Source: Magicicada septendecula
Lineage: Eukaryota > Arthropoda > Insecta > Hemiptera > Cicadidae
Assembly: GCA_034769895.1 (NCBI GenBank)
Contig: CM068373.1
Span: 436,647,080-436,711,079 of the forward strand
Reading direction: 5' to 3'
DNA: 64,000 nt
Part shown: piece after piece, positions 36,602-50,642 of the stretch
Layout: each line of letters opens with the position of its first letter
Numbering within the stretch: the stretch's first letter is position 1
Notes under the pieces: model-generated
Database searches by the model: none
What the model saw: the letters and a program-made list of their open reading frames with translations, nothing else
Told to the model about the DNA's origin: nothing
Translations under genes and position numbers: made by a program

Positions 36602-39249
36602 AAACCCCCTCAACGAGAGGTTTTATGCCAAAACATAAAAACTCTCATTGACACTCTCATACTTTCTAAAGGGATCAGTTGGAATATGTTACCACAACCC
36701 CCTGTATTGTTTATATAAAAAAAAATGGTTAAATCACCCTTGGTCCAGTGGCTGTGACCGCACCTGAATGACCTTACTGGACTTCTCTCTCGAGATCCCA
36801 ACACCGCAAGGCCAGACAGACGTTTGACACTCCTGCTCTGACGCGCTAGCCAGGTCAGGACCGCCGCCACAGCATCACCAGGCACTGAAACATCAAATTA
36901 AAATATCAAATAGTGGCCTTGGATAATACCATATCCCTAACTGAGCTGTTTCCCCTTAGCTGTGCGCTGGTTTGCGTTAAGAAGCACTGGTTTTTCTTAA
37001 TTCTTAACACATGCATATATGAACACTTAAACTACCATGATACATTTATAAAATTCCTTTACATCATTCTCTTGTTAACTCTTTTATAAAAATCAAAATT
37101 ATTGCCCTGATTCCCATCAGAATTAAATAAACATTTCCCATTACAATATTACAAGTATCTCCCATTACTCAGATTTCATCTAAAATATTTAAACACATTG
37201 TTAAAATTCTCTTAAACACATTATCAAAATTTAATCAAACACAATTCATCTATATCTCCCTTCTTCTATAATTCTTAAATTTTTCCCATTTATATCTAAA
37301 ATAATTCAAATTCATTTAACATTTTATAAAAATATTATTATTAACAGAAATTCTATTTATCCGGCGCTGTTAATAATAATCATCCCCTTTGTTCTCCTCC
37401 ACACACCCTATTCCCCCCCCCTCTGAACTGCTGCGTTCAGTTGCCTCCACAAGGACTGAGGCGGAAGGAGTAAGCACTTTTTTCTTTTCTCTCACTCCCA
37501 TCCTTGCTTCAGCGTTACAAAAACTTCAGGGTAAGTACCCCTACTTTTATCTTATGATATGCCCCTAATGTCTACCACCCCTACTGAGGTGAAATAGCCT
37601 ATGCTCAAAATAATCTTAGATTCCCTTATTAAACACCATTAAATTTCTAGGTTTGACCAATTTCAAAGGCAACCAACTGTGGTCAGTTTACAATTTCTGC
37701 CCACAACTGATTGTCATCCAAAACCACGATCTGGGTTGGTAAGGCCGAGATCGCCCGAAATGTAGGGAATCTCATTTAAAACATGTTATACATACATACA
37801 ATTCATGTTTAAATTCCCCCACTAATACATAATAATAAACTCATAATTAACATTGTGATTATTACATTAAAACAAACAACTCACATTTAACTTTGATCAA
37901 AATTTACACACCCTACATCTTTAAATTTGCATATAAAATTATAAACATTACATTTTAATTTCAATTGAACTTTTATTAATTAGCCATCAATTATTTATCA
38001 TTTACTACCATTTAAGTCTTCACAATTTCAAATTTATTATTAATATTCATATTACATTATTATTATTTCATTTCTTATTACCTTTCTACTTAACCCTTCA
38101 CATTTTTATCATTGATTAGTCTGGGTGACTCCTGTATTCGCTATGCTTTCAATTGAATAGACATTTATAATCTTACTCCCTTTCTTCCTACTAACAACCA
38201 CTATTAACAACCAGATTTACATATTATGACACCAATCTCTCCATTCTAACCCCCTTCACTAATTCCACTTACCTCAATTTATTCTCCTCTTTGTACTAGG
38301 ATGCGTGTACCCGAACTCTACCAACTCATTCCCTTATCGGTTCCTGACCTTTTCAGGTAACTCGTAACCCTCTTTAAATCTATTCCTCCCGCTATGACAC
38401 CTGTCGCTTATGACTCCCTACACCACTACCCTTACTACAAAATATCACCATCAACAAATATATTTACCATTTACTTTACTCAGCTTCTCTACATATAACC
38501 ACTAACACCACTGTGTCCCTAAAATATCTAATACTCTCTTTGTGTTTTACTGGTATTTCAAAATTCTTATTTCTCTAACTCCCATTAACTTTAATTGACT
38601 AACTCAAATGCCTTTATTTTAATAATTATCACTCAATCTCTATCCCTTTTTAAACACTTTACATTACTGTGATCATTGACAATTGCATTAGAAAATTCAT
38701 CCCTCACCTACTAATAACAATACATCTCAATATCCAAATATATTACATGCTTAATCATGTATTATTCATTAGAATCTAAATCTCATAAAATCATTTAACT
38801 TCATTATCAAACTTTCTTTTGTACAACGTTAATTAAGTAATTAATTTTCAATTATTTAATTCAATCCCTTTAAAATCTCACAATTACTTTCATCACGTAT
38901 TTAGTCTGTAAAATTTTATAATTATTATTAATTTATACTAATTAATTGAAAATTTAATTTAATTGATAATTAATATTATCAATTTCTACTACATATACAC
39001 AGTGTTTACTTAACACATAGTACACCATAATGTAATACACAAATACATTTAACATAATGACATCAACACATAAAAGAATATACAGTCCAACTTATTATTT
39101 GTTATCATTAACCACAAATCGTTTCATAAGACAATCCATTTCAAAACCACACTATTCACATAATTAAATGTTCATACACAATAAAACAATTACCCTCCAT
39201 CGTCGAATAACAGTCTAATCTTAGGTCTATACAAGTCATTTATTATTGA
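36602..39249 (-). repeat. Unit 9 internal noncoding region, long form
   Basis: Hairpin at 36610-36651 shares the TCAACGAGAG arm change with unit 8 and has a further change in the loop-side arm (CCAAAACAT). C tract of 9 nt. AT-rich remainder. Confidence 0.85.
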
Positions 39250-39591
39250 CTACATTATATTAGTACTATCAATATAATACATATTTAATTTTTTATATCT
39301 TTCCACAATATCTTTTGAATTGATATGATTATTCCATATTATTCTCTCATGTACCTGGTCACGCTCGAGTATAGTCCTGTCGCCTTTAGTATATTCTGTT
39401 AAAATCAGGTAAGTTATATTATCATCGTTAACATCATCTACTGCTATCTCAATTTCACTATAAGGTAAGTACTCATTATTATTACTTCTCTCTCCGTCTA
39501 ACCTTTCTACGAATTCTTCATAATTTCTCTTTACTTTAAATATCTCTATTTCTCTCTTTCTCTCTCTCTCTCTCAATATATTTCTCACCAT
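39250..39591 (-). CDS. Unit 9 ORF2 (113 aa), unknown function
   Basis: Open form (15-nt GA tract). Its start overlaps the ORF1 3' end by 56 bp in a different frame, because ORF1 reads through here. MYYIDS variant near the C-terminus. Confidence 0.5.
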   Translation of the reverse strand: MVRNILRERERKREIEIFKVKRNYEEFVERLDGERSNNNEYLPYSEIEIAVDDVNDDNITYLILTEYTKGDRTILERDQVHERIIWNNHINSKDIVERYKKLNMYYIDSTNIM

Positions 39592-40276
39592 AACACCAAG
39601 CTACACTCTCTCTCTCAAAATATGCAGGGGACACTAACTCATCATTACTGCACCAACTATGAAGTGCACAAAAAACCCAGGGAAATTTATTTGCAGACAT
39701 ATCGTCTTCCAAATACTCGCGTGAAGCCATTTCTTCACCCCCTACTACAACATTAAGGGAAAATTTTCCCCCCTGCAATCCCCTTATGACTATACTTTCT
39801 TTACACTTTCTCTCTAACTCAACACACTCTAACATCTCATTATCACTCCCAATATTCTCATCATCATTTTCTAACACCATATTTCTATTTATATTGTCAT
39901 AATTATCAACACCACTTACTTTATTATTCAAATTATCATTGCTACTCACCTTATTAATTAGCACCTTGTTTTTCGTCATATTGTCACTGCTACTTACCTT
40001 CTTATTCCTTATTTGACTTAATCTCTCATCTAACCTTTTATTCACTTCGTCAAATTGTTTATCAAAATTATCATTTCGTTTTTTGATCTCATTTTTCATT
40101 TCATTGAATTTTACGTTAAAATTATTTGGGATTTCTCTAATTTCACTTTTCTGTTCGTTAAATTTTTCATCAAATTTAGCATTCTGTATATTAAAAAGTG
40201 TTTGCATCATTTTCACTATCTCGTTGTCGTCAGTCCTTTTAGTCGGGACTGGCGTTGAGTGAACACCCTCACTCAT
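39536..40276 (-). CDS. Unit 9 Gag-like ORF1 (246 aa), read-through form
   Basis: Reads past the first GA tract and ends EREKERNRDI-stop because the second tract is 15 nt. G177V (LNVVVGG), shared with units 10-13. Confidence 0.65.
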   Translation of the reverse strand: MSEGVHSTPVPTKRTDDNEIVKMMQTLFNIQNAKFDEKFNEQKSEIREIPNNFNVKFNEMKNEIKKRNDNFDKQFDEVNKRLDERLSQIRNKKVSSSDNMTKNKVLINKVSSNDNLNNKVSGVDNYDNINRNMVLENDDENIGSDNEMLECVELERKCKESIVIRGLQGGKFSLNVVVGGEEMASREYLEDDMSANKFPWVFCALHSWCSNDELVSPAYFERESVAWCYGEKYIEREREKERNRDI

Positions 40277-40550
40277 GATTTGCGATTCAGTTACACTTGT
40301 CTGGCTATCATTTACACTGTCAGTGATGCTGCCATTTTTGAAAAACAAATTTTATTTGAATATATTTCTTTCAAAATTTTACTATATATAACATCAAAAA
40401 GATATTCTATTTACCCATACTACACATAGCCTAATCATAACATAACCTTCTTACTTACGTACCTTATTTATAATTATTTACTTCAAATAACCATTCTGCT
40501 CCTCCCAGTAGGCTTGTATTTATATAAAGTCACTGTTCGGAATCGCCAAT

Positions 40551-41651
40551 TGTTAACAATCTTACAAAGTGTTATTTAATCATTTATCGGTTTGTACATA
40601 AACACTTGTTGACGTCTGTATAATTCCGACGCCATTATTAAGGTTTGCCAAATATATATAAAATATTTACTTACCAGGGTTCTTTTCCAGCGAACAGGAA
40701 GGCAGAATAGGGTTATTTAGTAAATAAATTAATTATTTATTTTCAAAAAAATCTATTACCTTTTATTACCTTCATCACAATCATACATTGAATTCTCCCA
40801 TTCAAACCCAAAGCCAACATTATCGGTTCATTCCTGAACCCTCACTCTAACATGATTATTACATTTTTTCTTTTATTAATAAACGTAAATATAACTGAAA
40901 ATTAGATTATTTAATTAATTAACCCACAAACCAGCACCTCTATGTTAACATACTTTTCACCCGCTCATGCACACGCAAATACCCCATATCCATAGAGATC
41001 TCATTTTCTTTTAAATTGACATTATAATGATAATATTTTGGTTTAACCCTTATTAAAGTTTTTTCAAACCACATTTTGTTGCTCCGCTGAATTTTGTCCA
41101 CTTGGTCCCGTCTCCTTACGTAATTGGCTTCATCTCGTATTTCCTTCTTCCTTTTTTATATTCACCACTCTTATCGAAATTGTTAATTAAAACTCAACTT
41201 TCACTTCATTTCAATTAATACTGTATCTGTTATACTTTTACATATTTAGTTGTTGCAGGTGCCCGTAATTTATGTTTCGAAACTTATATTTGTGACCGGC
41301 CAGCCACGGAGTAATTTTATACTGGGCGGATTTTACTGTGTTGAGTTCTTTGTTTCTGCACACTGGGCAAGAAAGACGGCTTCGTACATGCTTTTCAAGC
41401 CGTTCACAGTGGCACACCCATGCGCAAATACGCTCCCCTCGTTGCTAACTTTCACATTCCTAGACTCATTAATGACTTTTGTGCAACAACAACACCTATG
41501 TACGGCTTGGCTTGGAACCGCACTGACTGCAATGTGTTAAAAAACTGCCCAGCGTTTATGATTCAAGTGTTGTTCAGCTGGAGTGGTAATTAAATTTTAC
41601 AAGTATTTAAGAAAGAAAAAAAAATAAACCCCAATAGTTTGTCCCGTTACA
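40551..41651 (-). repeat. LTR-B copy 9
   Basis: 9-bp-containing form; terminus back to TGTAACGGGACAA. TATA box at 41321-41315. Primer-site-like TGGCGATTCC. Small private changes (TTCCTAGACTC near 41457; GTAATTAAATTT near 41587). Confidence 0.9.
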
Positions 41652-44299
41652 AAACCCCCTCAATGAGAGGTTTTATGCCAATGCATAAAAACTCTCATTG
41701 ACACTCTCATACTTTCTAAAGGGATCAGTTGGAATATGTTACCACAACCCCCTGTATTGTTTATATAATAAAAAATGGTTAAATCACCCTTGGCCCAGTG
41801 GCTGTGACCGCACCTGAATGACCTTACTGGACTTCTCTCTCGAGATCCCAACACCGCAAGGCCAGACAGACGTTTGACACTCCTGCTCTGACGCGCTAGC
41901 CAGCTCAGGACCGCCGCCACAGCATCACCAGACACTGAAACATCAAATTAAAATATCAAATAGTGGCCTTGGATAATACCATATCCCTAACTGAGCTGTT
42001 TCCCCTTAGCTGTGCGCTGGTTTGCGTTAAGAAGCACTGGTTTTTCTTAATTCTTAACACATGCATATATGAACCCTTAAACTACCATGATACATTTATA
42101 AAATTCCTTTACATCATTCTCTTGTTAACTCTTTTATAAAAATCAAAATTATTGCCCTGATTCCCATCAGAATTAAATAAACATTTCCCATTACAATATT
42201 ACAAGCATCTCCCATTACTCAGATTTCATCTAAAATATTTAAACACATTGTTAAAATTCTCTTAAACACATTATCAAAATTTAATCAAACACAATTCATC
42301 TATATCTCCCTTCTTCTATAATTCTTAAATATTTCCCATTTATATCTAAAATAATTCAAATTCATTTAACATTTTATAAAAATATTATTATTAACAGAAA
42401 TTCTATTTATCCGGCGCTGTTAATAATAATCATCCCCTTTGTTCTCCTCCACACACCCTATTCCCCCCCCTCTGAACTGCTGCGTTCAGTTGCCTCCACA
42501 AGGACTGAGGCCGAAGGAGTAAGCACTTTTTTCTTTTCTCTCACTCCCATCCTTGCTTCAGCGTTACAAAAACTTCAGGGTAAGTACCCCTACTTTTATC
42601 TTATGATATGCCCCTAAGGTCTACCACCCCTACTGAGGTGAAATAGCCTATGCTCAAAATAATCTTAGATTCCCTTATTAAACACCATTAAATTTCTAGG
42701 TTTGACCAATTTCAAAGGCAACCAACTGTGGTCAGTTTACAATTTCTGCCCACAACTGATTGTCATCCAAAACCACGATCTGGGTTGGTAAGGTCGAGAT
42801 CGCCCGAAATGTAGGGAATCTCATTTAAAACATGTTATACATACATACAATTCATGTATAAATTCCCCCACTAATACATAATAATAAACTCATAATTAAC
42901 ATTGTGATTATTACATTAAAACAAACAACTCACATTTAACTTTGATCAACATTTACACACCCTACATCTTTAAATTTGCATATAAAATTATAAACATTAC
43001 ATTTTAATTTCAATTGAACTTTTATTAATTAGCCATCAATTATTTATCATTTACTACCATTTAAGTCTTCACAATTTCAAATTTATTATTAATATTCATA
43101 TTACATTATTATTATTTTATTTCTTATTACCTTTCTACTTAACCCTTCACATTTTTATCATTGATTAGTCTGGGTGACTCCTGTATTCGCTATGCTTTCA
43201 ATTGAATAGACATTTATAATCTTACTCCCTTTCTTCCTACTAACAACCACTATTAACAACCAGATTTACATATTATGACACCAATCTCTCCATTCTAACC
43301 CCCTTCACTAATTCCACTTACCTCAATTTATTCTCCTCTTTGTACTAGGATGCGTGTACCCGAACTCTACAAACTCATTCCCTTATCGGTTCCTGACCCT
43401 TTCAGGTAACTCGTAACCCTCTTTAAATCTATTCCTCCCGCTATGACACCTGTCGCTTATGACTCCCTACACCACTACCCTTACTACAAAATATCACCAT
43501 CAACAAATATATTTACCATTTACTTTACTCAGATTCTCTACATATAACCACTAACACCACTGTGTCCCTAAAATATCTAATACTCTCTTTGTGTTTTACT
43601 GGTATTTCAAAATTCTTATTTCTCTAACTCCCATTAACTTTAATTGACTAACTCAAATGCCTTTATTTTAATAATTATCACTCAATCTCTATCCCTTTTT
43701 AAACACTTTACATTACTGTGATCATTGACAATTGCATTAGAAAATTCATCCCTCACCTACTAATAACAATACATCTCAATATCCAAATATATTACATGCT
43801 TAATCATGTATTATTCATTAGAATCTAAATCTCATAAAATCATTTAACTTCATTATCAAACTTTCTTTTGTACAACGTTAATTAAGTAAATAATTTTCAA
43901 TTATTTAATTCAATCCCTTTAAAATCTCACAATTACTTTCATCACGTATTTAGTCTGTAAAATTTTATAATTATTATTAATTTATACTAATTAATTGTAA
44001 ATTTAATTTAATTGATAATTAATATTATCAATTTCTACTACATATACACATTTTTTTACTTAATACATAGTACACCATAATGTAATACACAAATACATTT
44101 AACATAATGACATCAACACATAAAAGAATATACAGTCCAACTTATTATTTGTTATCATTAACCACAAATCGTTTCATAAGGCAATCCATTTCAAAACCAC
44201 ACTATTCACATAATTAAATGTTCATACACAATAAAACAATTACCCTCCATCGTCGAATAACAGTCTAATCTTAGGTCTATACAAGTCATTTATTATTGA
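41652..44299 (-). repeat. Unit 10 internal noncoding region, long form
   Basis: Hairpin at 41660-41701. Private ATATAATAAAAAATGG near 41764 and GGCCCAGTGG in the A-box-like site near 41793. Shares GAACCCTTAAAC near 42073 with unit 12 only. Confidence 0.85.
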
Positions 44300-44640
44300 C
44301 TACATTATATTAGTACTATCAATATAATACTTATTTAATTTTTTATATCTTTCCACAATATCTTTTGAATTGATATGATTATTCCATATTATTCTCTCAT
44401 GTATCTGGTCACGCTCGAGTATAGTCCTGTCGCCTTTAGTATATTCTGTTAAAATCAGGTAAGTTATATTATCATCTTTAACATCATCTACTGCTATCTC
44501 AATTTCACTATAAGGTAAGTACTCATTATTATTACTTCTCTCTCCGTCTAACCTTTCTACGAATTCTTCATAATTTCTCTTTTTCTTTAAATATCTCTAT
44601 TTCTCTCTTTCTCTCTCTCTCTCAATATATTTCTCACCAT
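44300..44640 (-). pseudogene. Unit 10 ORF2, doubly frame-shifted
   Basis: 13-nt GA tract plus an extra T near 44582 (TTTCTCTTTTTCTTT for TTTCTCTTTACTTT). Confidence 0.65.
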
Positions 44641-45325
44641 AACACCAAGCTACACTCTCTCTCTCAAAATATGCAGGGGACACTAACTCATCATTACTGC
44701 ACCAACTATGAAGTGCACAAAAAACCCAGGGAAATTTATTTGCAGACATATCGTCTTCCAAATACTCGCGTGAAGCCATTTCTTCACCCCCTACTACAAC
44801 ATTAAGGGAAAATTTTCCCCCCTGCAATCCCCTTATGACTATACTTTCTTTACACTTTCTCTCTAACTCAACACACTCTAATTTCTCATTATCACTCCCA
44901 ATATTCTCATCATCATTTTCTAACACCATATTTCTATTTATATTGTCATAATTATCAACACCACTTACTTTATTATTCAAATTATCATTGCTACTCACCT
45001 TATTAATTAGCACCTTGTTATTCGTCATATTGTCACTGCTACTTACCTTCTTATTCCTTATTTGACTTAATCTCTCATCTAACCTTTTATTCACTTCGTC
45101 AAATTGTTTATCAAAATTATCATTTCGTTTTTTGATCTCATTTTTCATTTCATTGAATTTTACGTTAAAATTATTTGGGATTTCTCTAATTTCACTTTTC
45201 TGTTCGTTAAATTTTTCATCAAATTTAGCATTCTGTATATTAAAAAGTGTTTGCATCATTTTCACTATCTCGTTGTCGTCAGTCCTTTTAGTCGGGACTG
45301 GCGTTGAGTGAACACCCTCACTCAT
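44597..45325 (-). CDS. Unit 10 Gag-like ORF1 (242 aa), read-through form
   Basis: Substitutions K102N (TNNKVL, shared with unit 12) and M148K (private). The upstream open frame is cut by a TAA just before the usual AATGGC (ATTTTAAAAAA near 45385), which supports the MSEGV methionine as the true start. Confidence 0.65.
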   Translation of the reverse strand: MSEGVHSTPVPTKRTDDNEIVKMMQTLFNIQNAKFDEKFNEQKSEIREIPNNFNVKFNEMKNEIKKRNDNFDKQFDEVNKRLDERLSQIRNKKVSSSDNMTNNKVLINKVSSNDNLNNKVSGVDNYDNINRNMVLENDDENIGSDNEKLECVELERKCKESIVIRGLQGGKFSLNVVVGGEEMASREYLEDDMSANKFPWVFCALHSWCSNDELVSPAYFERESVAWCYGEKYIEREREREK

Positions 45326-45600
45326 GATTTGCGATTCAGTTACACTTGTCTGGCTATCATTTACACTGTCAGTGATGCTGCCATTTTAAAAAAAACAAAT
45401 TTTATTTGAATATATTTCTTTCAAAATTTTACTATATATAACATCAAAAAGATATTCTATTTACCCATACTACACATAGCCTAATCATAACATAACCTTC
45501 TTACTTACGTACCTTATTTATAATTATTTACTTCAAATAACCATTCTGCTCCTCCCAGTAGGCTTGTATTTATATAAAGTCACTGTTCGGAATCGCCAAT

Positions 45601-46695
45601 TGTTAACAATCTTACAAAGTGTTATTTAATCATTTATCGGTTTGTACATAAACACTTGTTGACGTCTGTATAATTCCGACGCCATTATTAAGGTTTGCCA
45701 AATATATATAAAATAGTTACTTACCAGGGTTCTTTTCCAGCGAACAGGAAGGCAGAATAGGGTTATCTAGTAAATAAATTAATTATTTATTTTCAAAAAA
45801 TCTATTACCTTTTATTACCTTCATCACAATCATACATTGAATTCTCCCATTCAAACCCAAAGCCAACATTATCGGTTCATTCCTGAACCCTCACTCTAAC
45901 ATGACTATTACATTTTTTCTTTTATTAATAAACGTAAATATAACTGAAAATTAGATTATTTAATTAATTAACCCACAAACCAGCACCTCTATGTTAACAT
46001 ACTTTTTACCCGCTCATGCACACGCAAATACCCCATACCCATAGAGATCTCATTTTATTTTAAATTGACATTATAATGATAATATTTTGGTTTAACCCTT
46101 ATTAAAGTTTTATTCAAACCACATTTTGTTGCTCTGCTGAATTTTGTCCACGTGGTCCCGTCTCCTTACGTAATTGGCTTCATCTCGGATTTTCTTCTTC
46201 CTTTTTATATTCACCACTCTTATCGAAATTGTTAATTAAAACTCAACTTTCACTTCATTTCAATTAATACTGTATCTGTTATACTTTTACATATTTAGTT
46301 GTTGCAGGTGCCCGTAATTTATGTTTCGAAACTTATATTTGTGACCGGCCAGCCACGGAGTAATTTTATACTGGGCGGATTTTACTGTGTTGAGTTCTTT
46401 GTTTCTGCACACTGGGCAAGAAAGACGGCTTCGTACATGCTTTTCAAGCCGTTCACAGTGGCACACCCATGCGCAAATACGCTCCCCTCGTTGCTAACTT
46501 TCACATTCCCAGACTCATTAATGACTTTTGTGCAACAACAACACCTATGTACGGCTTGGCTTGGAACCGCACTGACTGCAATGTGTTAAAAAACTGCCCA
46601 GCGTTTATGGTTCAAGTGTTGTTCAGCTGGAGTGGCAATTACATTTTACAAGTATTTAAGAAAAAAAAAAAACCCCAATAGTTTGTCCCGTTACA
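45601..46695 (-). repeat. LTR-B copy 10
   Basis: Shares GCTCTGCTGAA and a shortened CCTTTTTATATTC with copy 12 but not copy 11, a two-unit periodic pattern. TATA box at 46370-46364. Confidence 0.9.
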
Positions 46696-49340
46696 AAACC
46701 CCCTCAATGAGAGGTTTTATGCCAAAGCATAAAAACTCTCATTGACACTCTCATACTTTCTAAAGGGATCAGTTGGAATATGTTACCACAACCCCCTGTA
46801 TTGTTTATATAAAAAAAAATGGTTAACTCACCCTTGGTCCAGTGGCTATGACCGCACCTGAATGACCTTACTGGACTTCTCTCTCGAGATCCCAACACCG
46901 CAAGGCCAGACAGACGTTTGACACTCCTGCTCTGACGCGCTAGCCAGCTCAGGACCGCCGCCACAGCATCACCAGACACTGAAACATCAAATTAAAATAT
47001 CAAATAATGGCCTTGGATAATACCATATCCCTAACTGAGCTGTTTCCCCTTAGCTGTGCGCTGGTTTGCGTTAAGAAGCACTGGTTTTTCTTATTTCTTA
47101 ACACATGCATATATGAACACTTAAACTTCCATGATACATTTATAAAATTCCTTTACATCATTCTCTTGTTAACTCTTTTATAAAAATCAAAATTATTGCC
47201 CTGATTCCCATCAGAATTAAATAAACATTTCCCATTACAATATTACAAGTATCTCCCATTACTCAGATTTCATCTAAAATATTTAAACACATTGTTAAAA
47301 TTCTCTTAAACACATTATCAAAATTTAATCAAACACAATTCATCTATATCTCCCTTCTTCTATAATTCTTAAATATTTCCCATTTATATCTAAAATAATT
47401 CAAATTCATTTAACATTTTATAAAAATATTATTATTAACAGAAATTCTATTTATCCGGCGCTGTTAATAATAATCATCCCCTTTGTTCTCCTCCACACAC
47501 CCTATTCCCCCCCTCTGAATTGCTGCGTTCAGTTGCCTCCACAAGGACTGAGGCGGAAGGAGTAAGCACTTTTTTCTTTTCTCTCACTCCCATCCTTGCT
47601 TCAGCGTTACAAAAACTTCAGGGTAAGTACCCCTACTTTTATCTTATGATATGCCCCTAAGGTCTACCACCCCTACTGAGGTGAAATAGCCTATGCTCAA
47701 AATAATCTTAGATTCCCTTAAAAACACCATTAAATTTCTAGGTTTGACCAATTTCAAAGGCAACCAACTGTGGTCAGTTTACAATTTCTGCCCACAACTG
47801 ATTGTCATCCAAAACCACGATCTGGGTTGGTAAGGCCGAGATCGCCCGAAATGTAGGGAATCTCATTTAAAACATGTTATACATACATACAATTCATGTT
47901 TAAATTCCCCCACTAATACATAATAATAAACTCATAATTAACATTGTGATTATTACATTAAAACAAACAACTCACATTTAACTTTGATCAACATTTACAC
48001 ACCCTACATCTTTAAATTTGCATATAAAATTATAAACATTACATTTTAATTTCAATTGAACTTTTATTAATTAGCCATCAATTATTTATCATTTACTACC
48101 ATTTAAGTCTTCACAATTTCAAATTTATTAATAATATTCATATTACATTATTATTATTTCATTTCTTATTACCTTTCTACTTAACCCTTCACATTTTTAT
48201 CATTGATTAGTCTGGGTGACTCCTGTATTCGCTATGCTTTCAATTGAATAGACATTTATAATCTTACTCCCTTTCTTCCTACTAACAACCACTATTAACA
48301 ACCAGATTTACATATTATGACACCAATCTCTCCATTCTAACCCCCTTCACTAATTCCACTTACCTCAATTTATTCTCCTCTTTGTACTAGGATGCGTGTA
48401 CCCGAACTCTACCAACTCATTCCCTTATCGGTTCCTGACCCTTTCAGGTAACTCGTAACCCTCTTTAAATCTATTCCTCCCGCTATGACACCTGTCGCTT
48501 ATGACTCCCTACACCACTACCCTTACTACAAAATATCACCATCAACAAATATATTTACCATTTACTTTACTCAGCTTCTCTACATATAACCACTAACACC
48601 ACTGTGTCCCTAAAATATCTAATACTCTCTTTGTGTTTTACTGGTATTTCAAAATTCTTATTTCTCTAACTCCCATTAACTTTAATTGACTAACTCAAAT
48701 GCCTTTATTTTAATAATTATCACTCAATCTCTATCCCTTTTTAAACACTTTACATTACTGTGATAATTGACAATTGCATTAGAAAATTCATCCCTCACCT
48801 ACTAATAACAATACATCTCAATATCCAAATATATTACATGCTTAATCATGTATTATTCATTAGAATCTAAATCTCATAAAATCATTTAACTTCATTATCA
48901 AACTTTCTTTTGTACAACGTTAATTAAGTAATTAATTTTCAATTATTTAATTCAATCCCTTTAAAATCTCACAATTACTTTCATCACGTATTTAGTCTGT
49001 AAAATTTTATAATTATTATTAATTTATACTAATTAATTGAAAATTTAATTTAATTGATAATTAATATTATCAATTTCTACTACATATACACAGTGTTTAC
49101 TTAACACATAGTACACCATAATGTAATACACAAATACATTTAACATAATGACATCAACACATAAAAGAATATACAGTCCAACTTATTATTTGTTATCATT
49201 AACCACAAATCGTTTCATAAGACAATCCATTTCAAAACCACACTATTCACATAATTAAATGTTCATACACAATAAAACAATTACCCTCCATCGTCGAATA
49301 ACAGTCTAATCTTAGGTCTATACAAGTCATTTATTATTGA
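46696..49340 (-). repeat. Unit 11 internal noncoding region, long form
   Basis: Hairpin at 46704-46745. Shares GTGGCTATGACC, CTTATTTCTTAAC and AAACTTCCATG with unit 13 only. AT-rich remainder. Confidence 0.85.
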
Positions 49341-49682
49341 CTACATTATATTAGTACTATCAATATAATACATATTTAATTTTTTATATCTTTCCACAAT
49401 ATCTTTTGAATTGATATGATTATTCCATATTATTCTCTCATGTACCTGGTCACGCTCGAGTATAGTCCTGTCGCCTTTAGTATATTCTGTTAAAATCAGG
49501 TAAGTTATATTATCATCGTTAACATCATCTACTGCTATCTCAATTTCACTATAAGGTAAGTACTCATTATTATTACTTCTCTCTCCGTCTAACCTTTCTA
49601 CGAATTCTTCATAATTTCTCTTTACTTTAAATATCTCTATTTCTCTCTTTCTCTCTCTCTCTCTCAATATATTTCTCACCAT
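49341..49682 (-). CDS. Unit 11 ORF2 (113 aa), unknown function
   Basis: Open form with the MYYIDS variant; overlaps the ORF1 end by 56 bp. Confidence 0.5.
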   Translation of the reverse strand: MVRNILRERERKREIEIFKVKRNYEEFVERLDGERSNNNEYLPYSEIEIAVDDVNDDNITYLILTEYTKGDRTILERDQVHERIIWNNHINSKDIVERYKKLNMYYIDSTNIM

Positions 49683-50367
49683 AACACCAAGCTACACTCT
49701 CTCTCTCAAAATATGCAGGGGACACTAACTCATCATTACTGCACCAACTATGAAGTGCACAAAAAACCCAGGGAAATTTATTTGCAGACATATCGTCTTC
49801 CAAATACTCGCGTGAAGCCATTTCTTCACCCCCTACTACAACATTAAGGGAAAATTTTCCCCCCTGCAATCCCCTTATGACTATACTTTCTTTACACTTT
49901 CTCTCTAACTCAACACACTCTAACATCTCATTATCACTCCCAATATTCTCATCATCATTTTCTAACACCATATTTCTATTTATATTGTCATAATTATCAA
50001 CACCACTTACTTTATTATTCAAATTATCATTGCTACTCACCTTATTAATTAGCACCTTGTTTTTCGTCATATTGTCACTGCTACTTACCTTCTTATTCCT
50101 TATTTGACTTAATCTCTCATCTAACCTTTTATTCACTTCGTCAAATTGTTTATCAAAATTATCATTTCGTTTTTTGATCTCATTTTTCATTTCATTGAAT
50201 TTTACGTTAAAATTATTTGGGATTTCTCTAATTTCACTTTTCTGTTCGTTAAATTTTTCATCAAATTTAGCATTCTGTATATTAAAAAGTGTTTGCATCA
50301 TTTTCACTATCTCGTTGTCGTCAGTCCTTTTAGTCGGGACTGGCGTTGAGTGAACACTCTCACTCAT
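49627..50367 (-). CDS. Unit 11 Gag-like ORF1 (246 aa), read-through form
   Basis: G4S (MSESVHS) is private. The frame is open about 33 codons upstream with no ATG, so the start is placed at 50367. Confidence 0.65.
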   Translation of the reverse strand: MSESVHSTPVPTKRTDDNEIVKMMQTLFNIQNAKFDEKFNEQKSEIREIPNNFNVKFNEMKNEIKKRNDNFDKQFDEVNKRLDERLSQIRNKKVSSSDNMTKNKVLINKVSSNDNLNNKVSGVDNYDNINRNMVLENDDENIGSDNEMLECVELERKCKESIVIRGLQGGKFSLNVVVGGEEMASREYLEDDMSANKFPWVFCALHSWCSNDELVSPAYFERESVAWCYGEKYIEREREKERNRDI

Positions 50368-50642
50368 GATTTGCGATTCAGTTACACTTGTCTGGCTATC
50401 ATTTACACTGTCAGTGATGCTGCCATTTTTGAAAAAAAAAATTTTATTTGAATATATTTCTTTCAAAATTTTACTATATATAACATCAAAAAGATATTCT
50501 ATTTACCCATACTACACATAGCCTAATCATAACATAACCTTCTTACTTACGTACCTTATTTATAATTATTTACTTCAAATAACCATTCTGCTCCTCCCAG
50601 TAGGCTTGTATTTATATAAAGTCACTGTTCGGAATCGCCAAT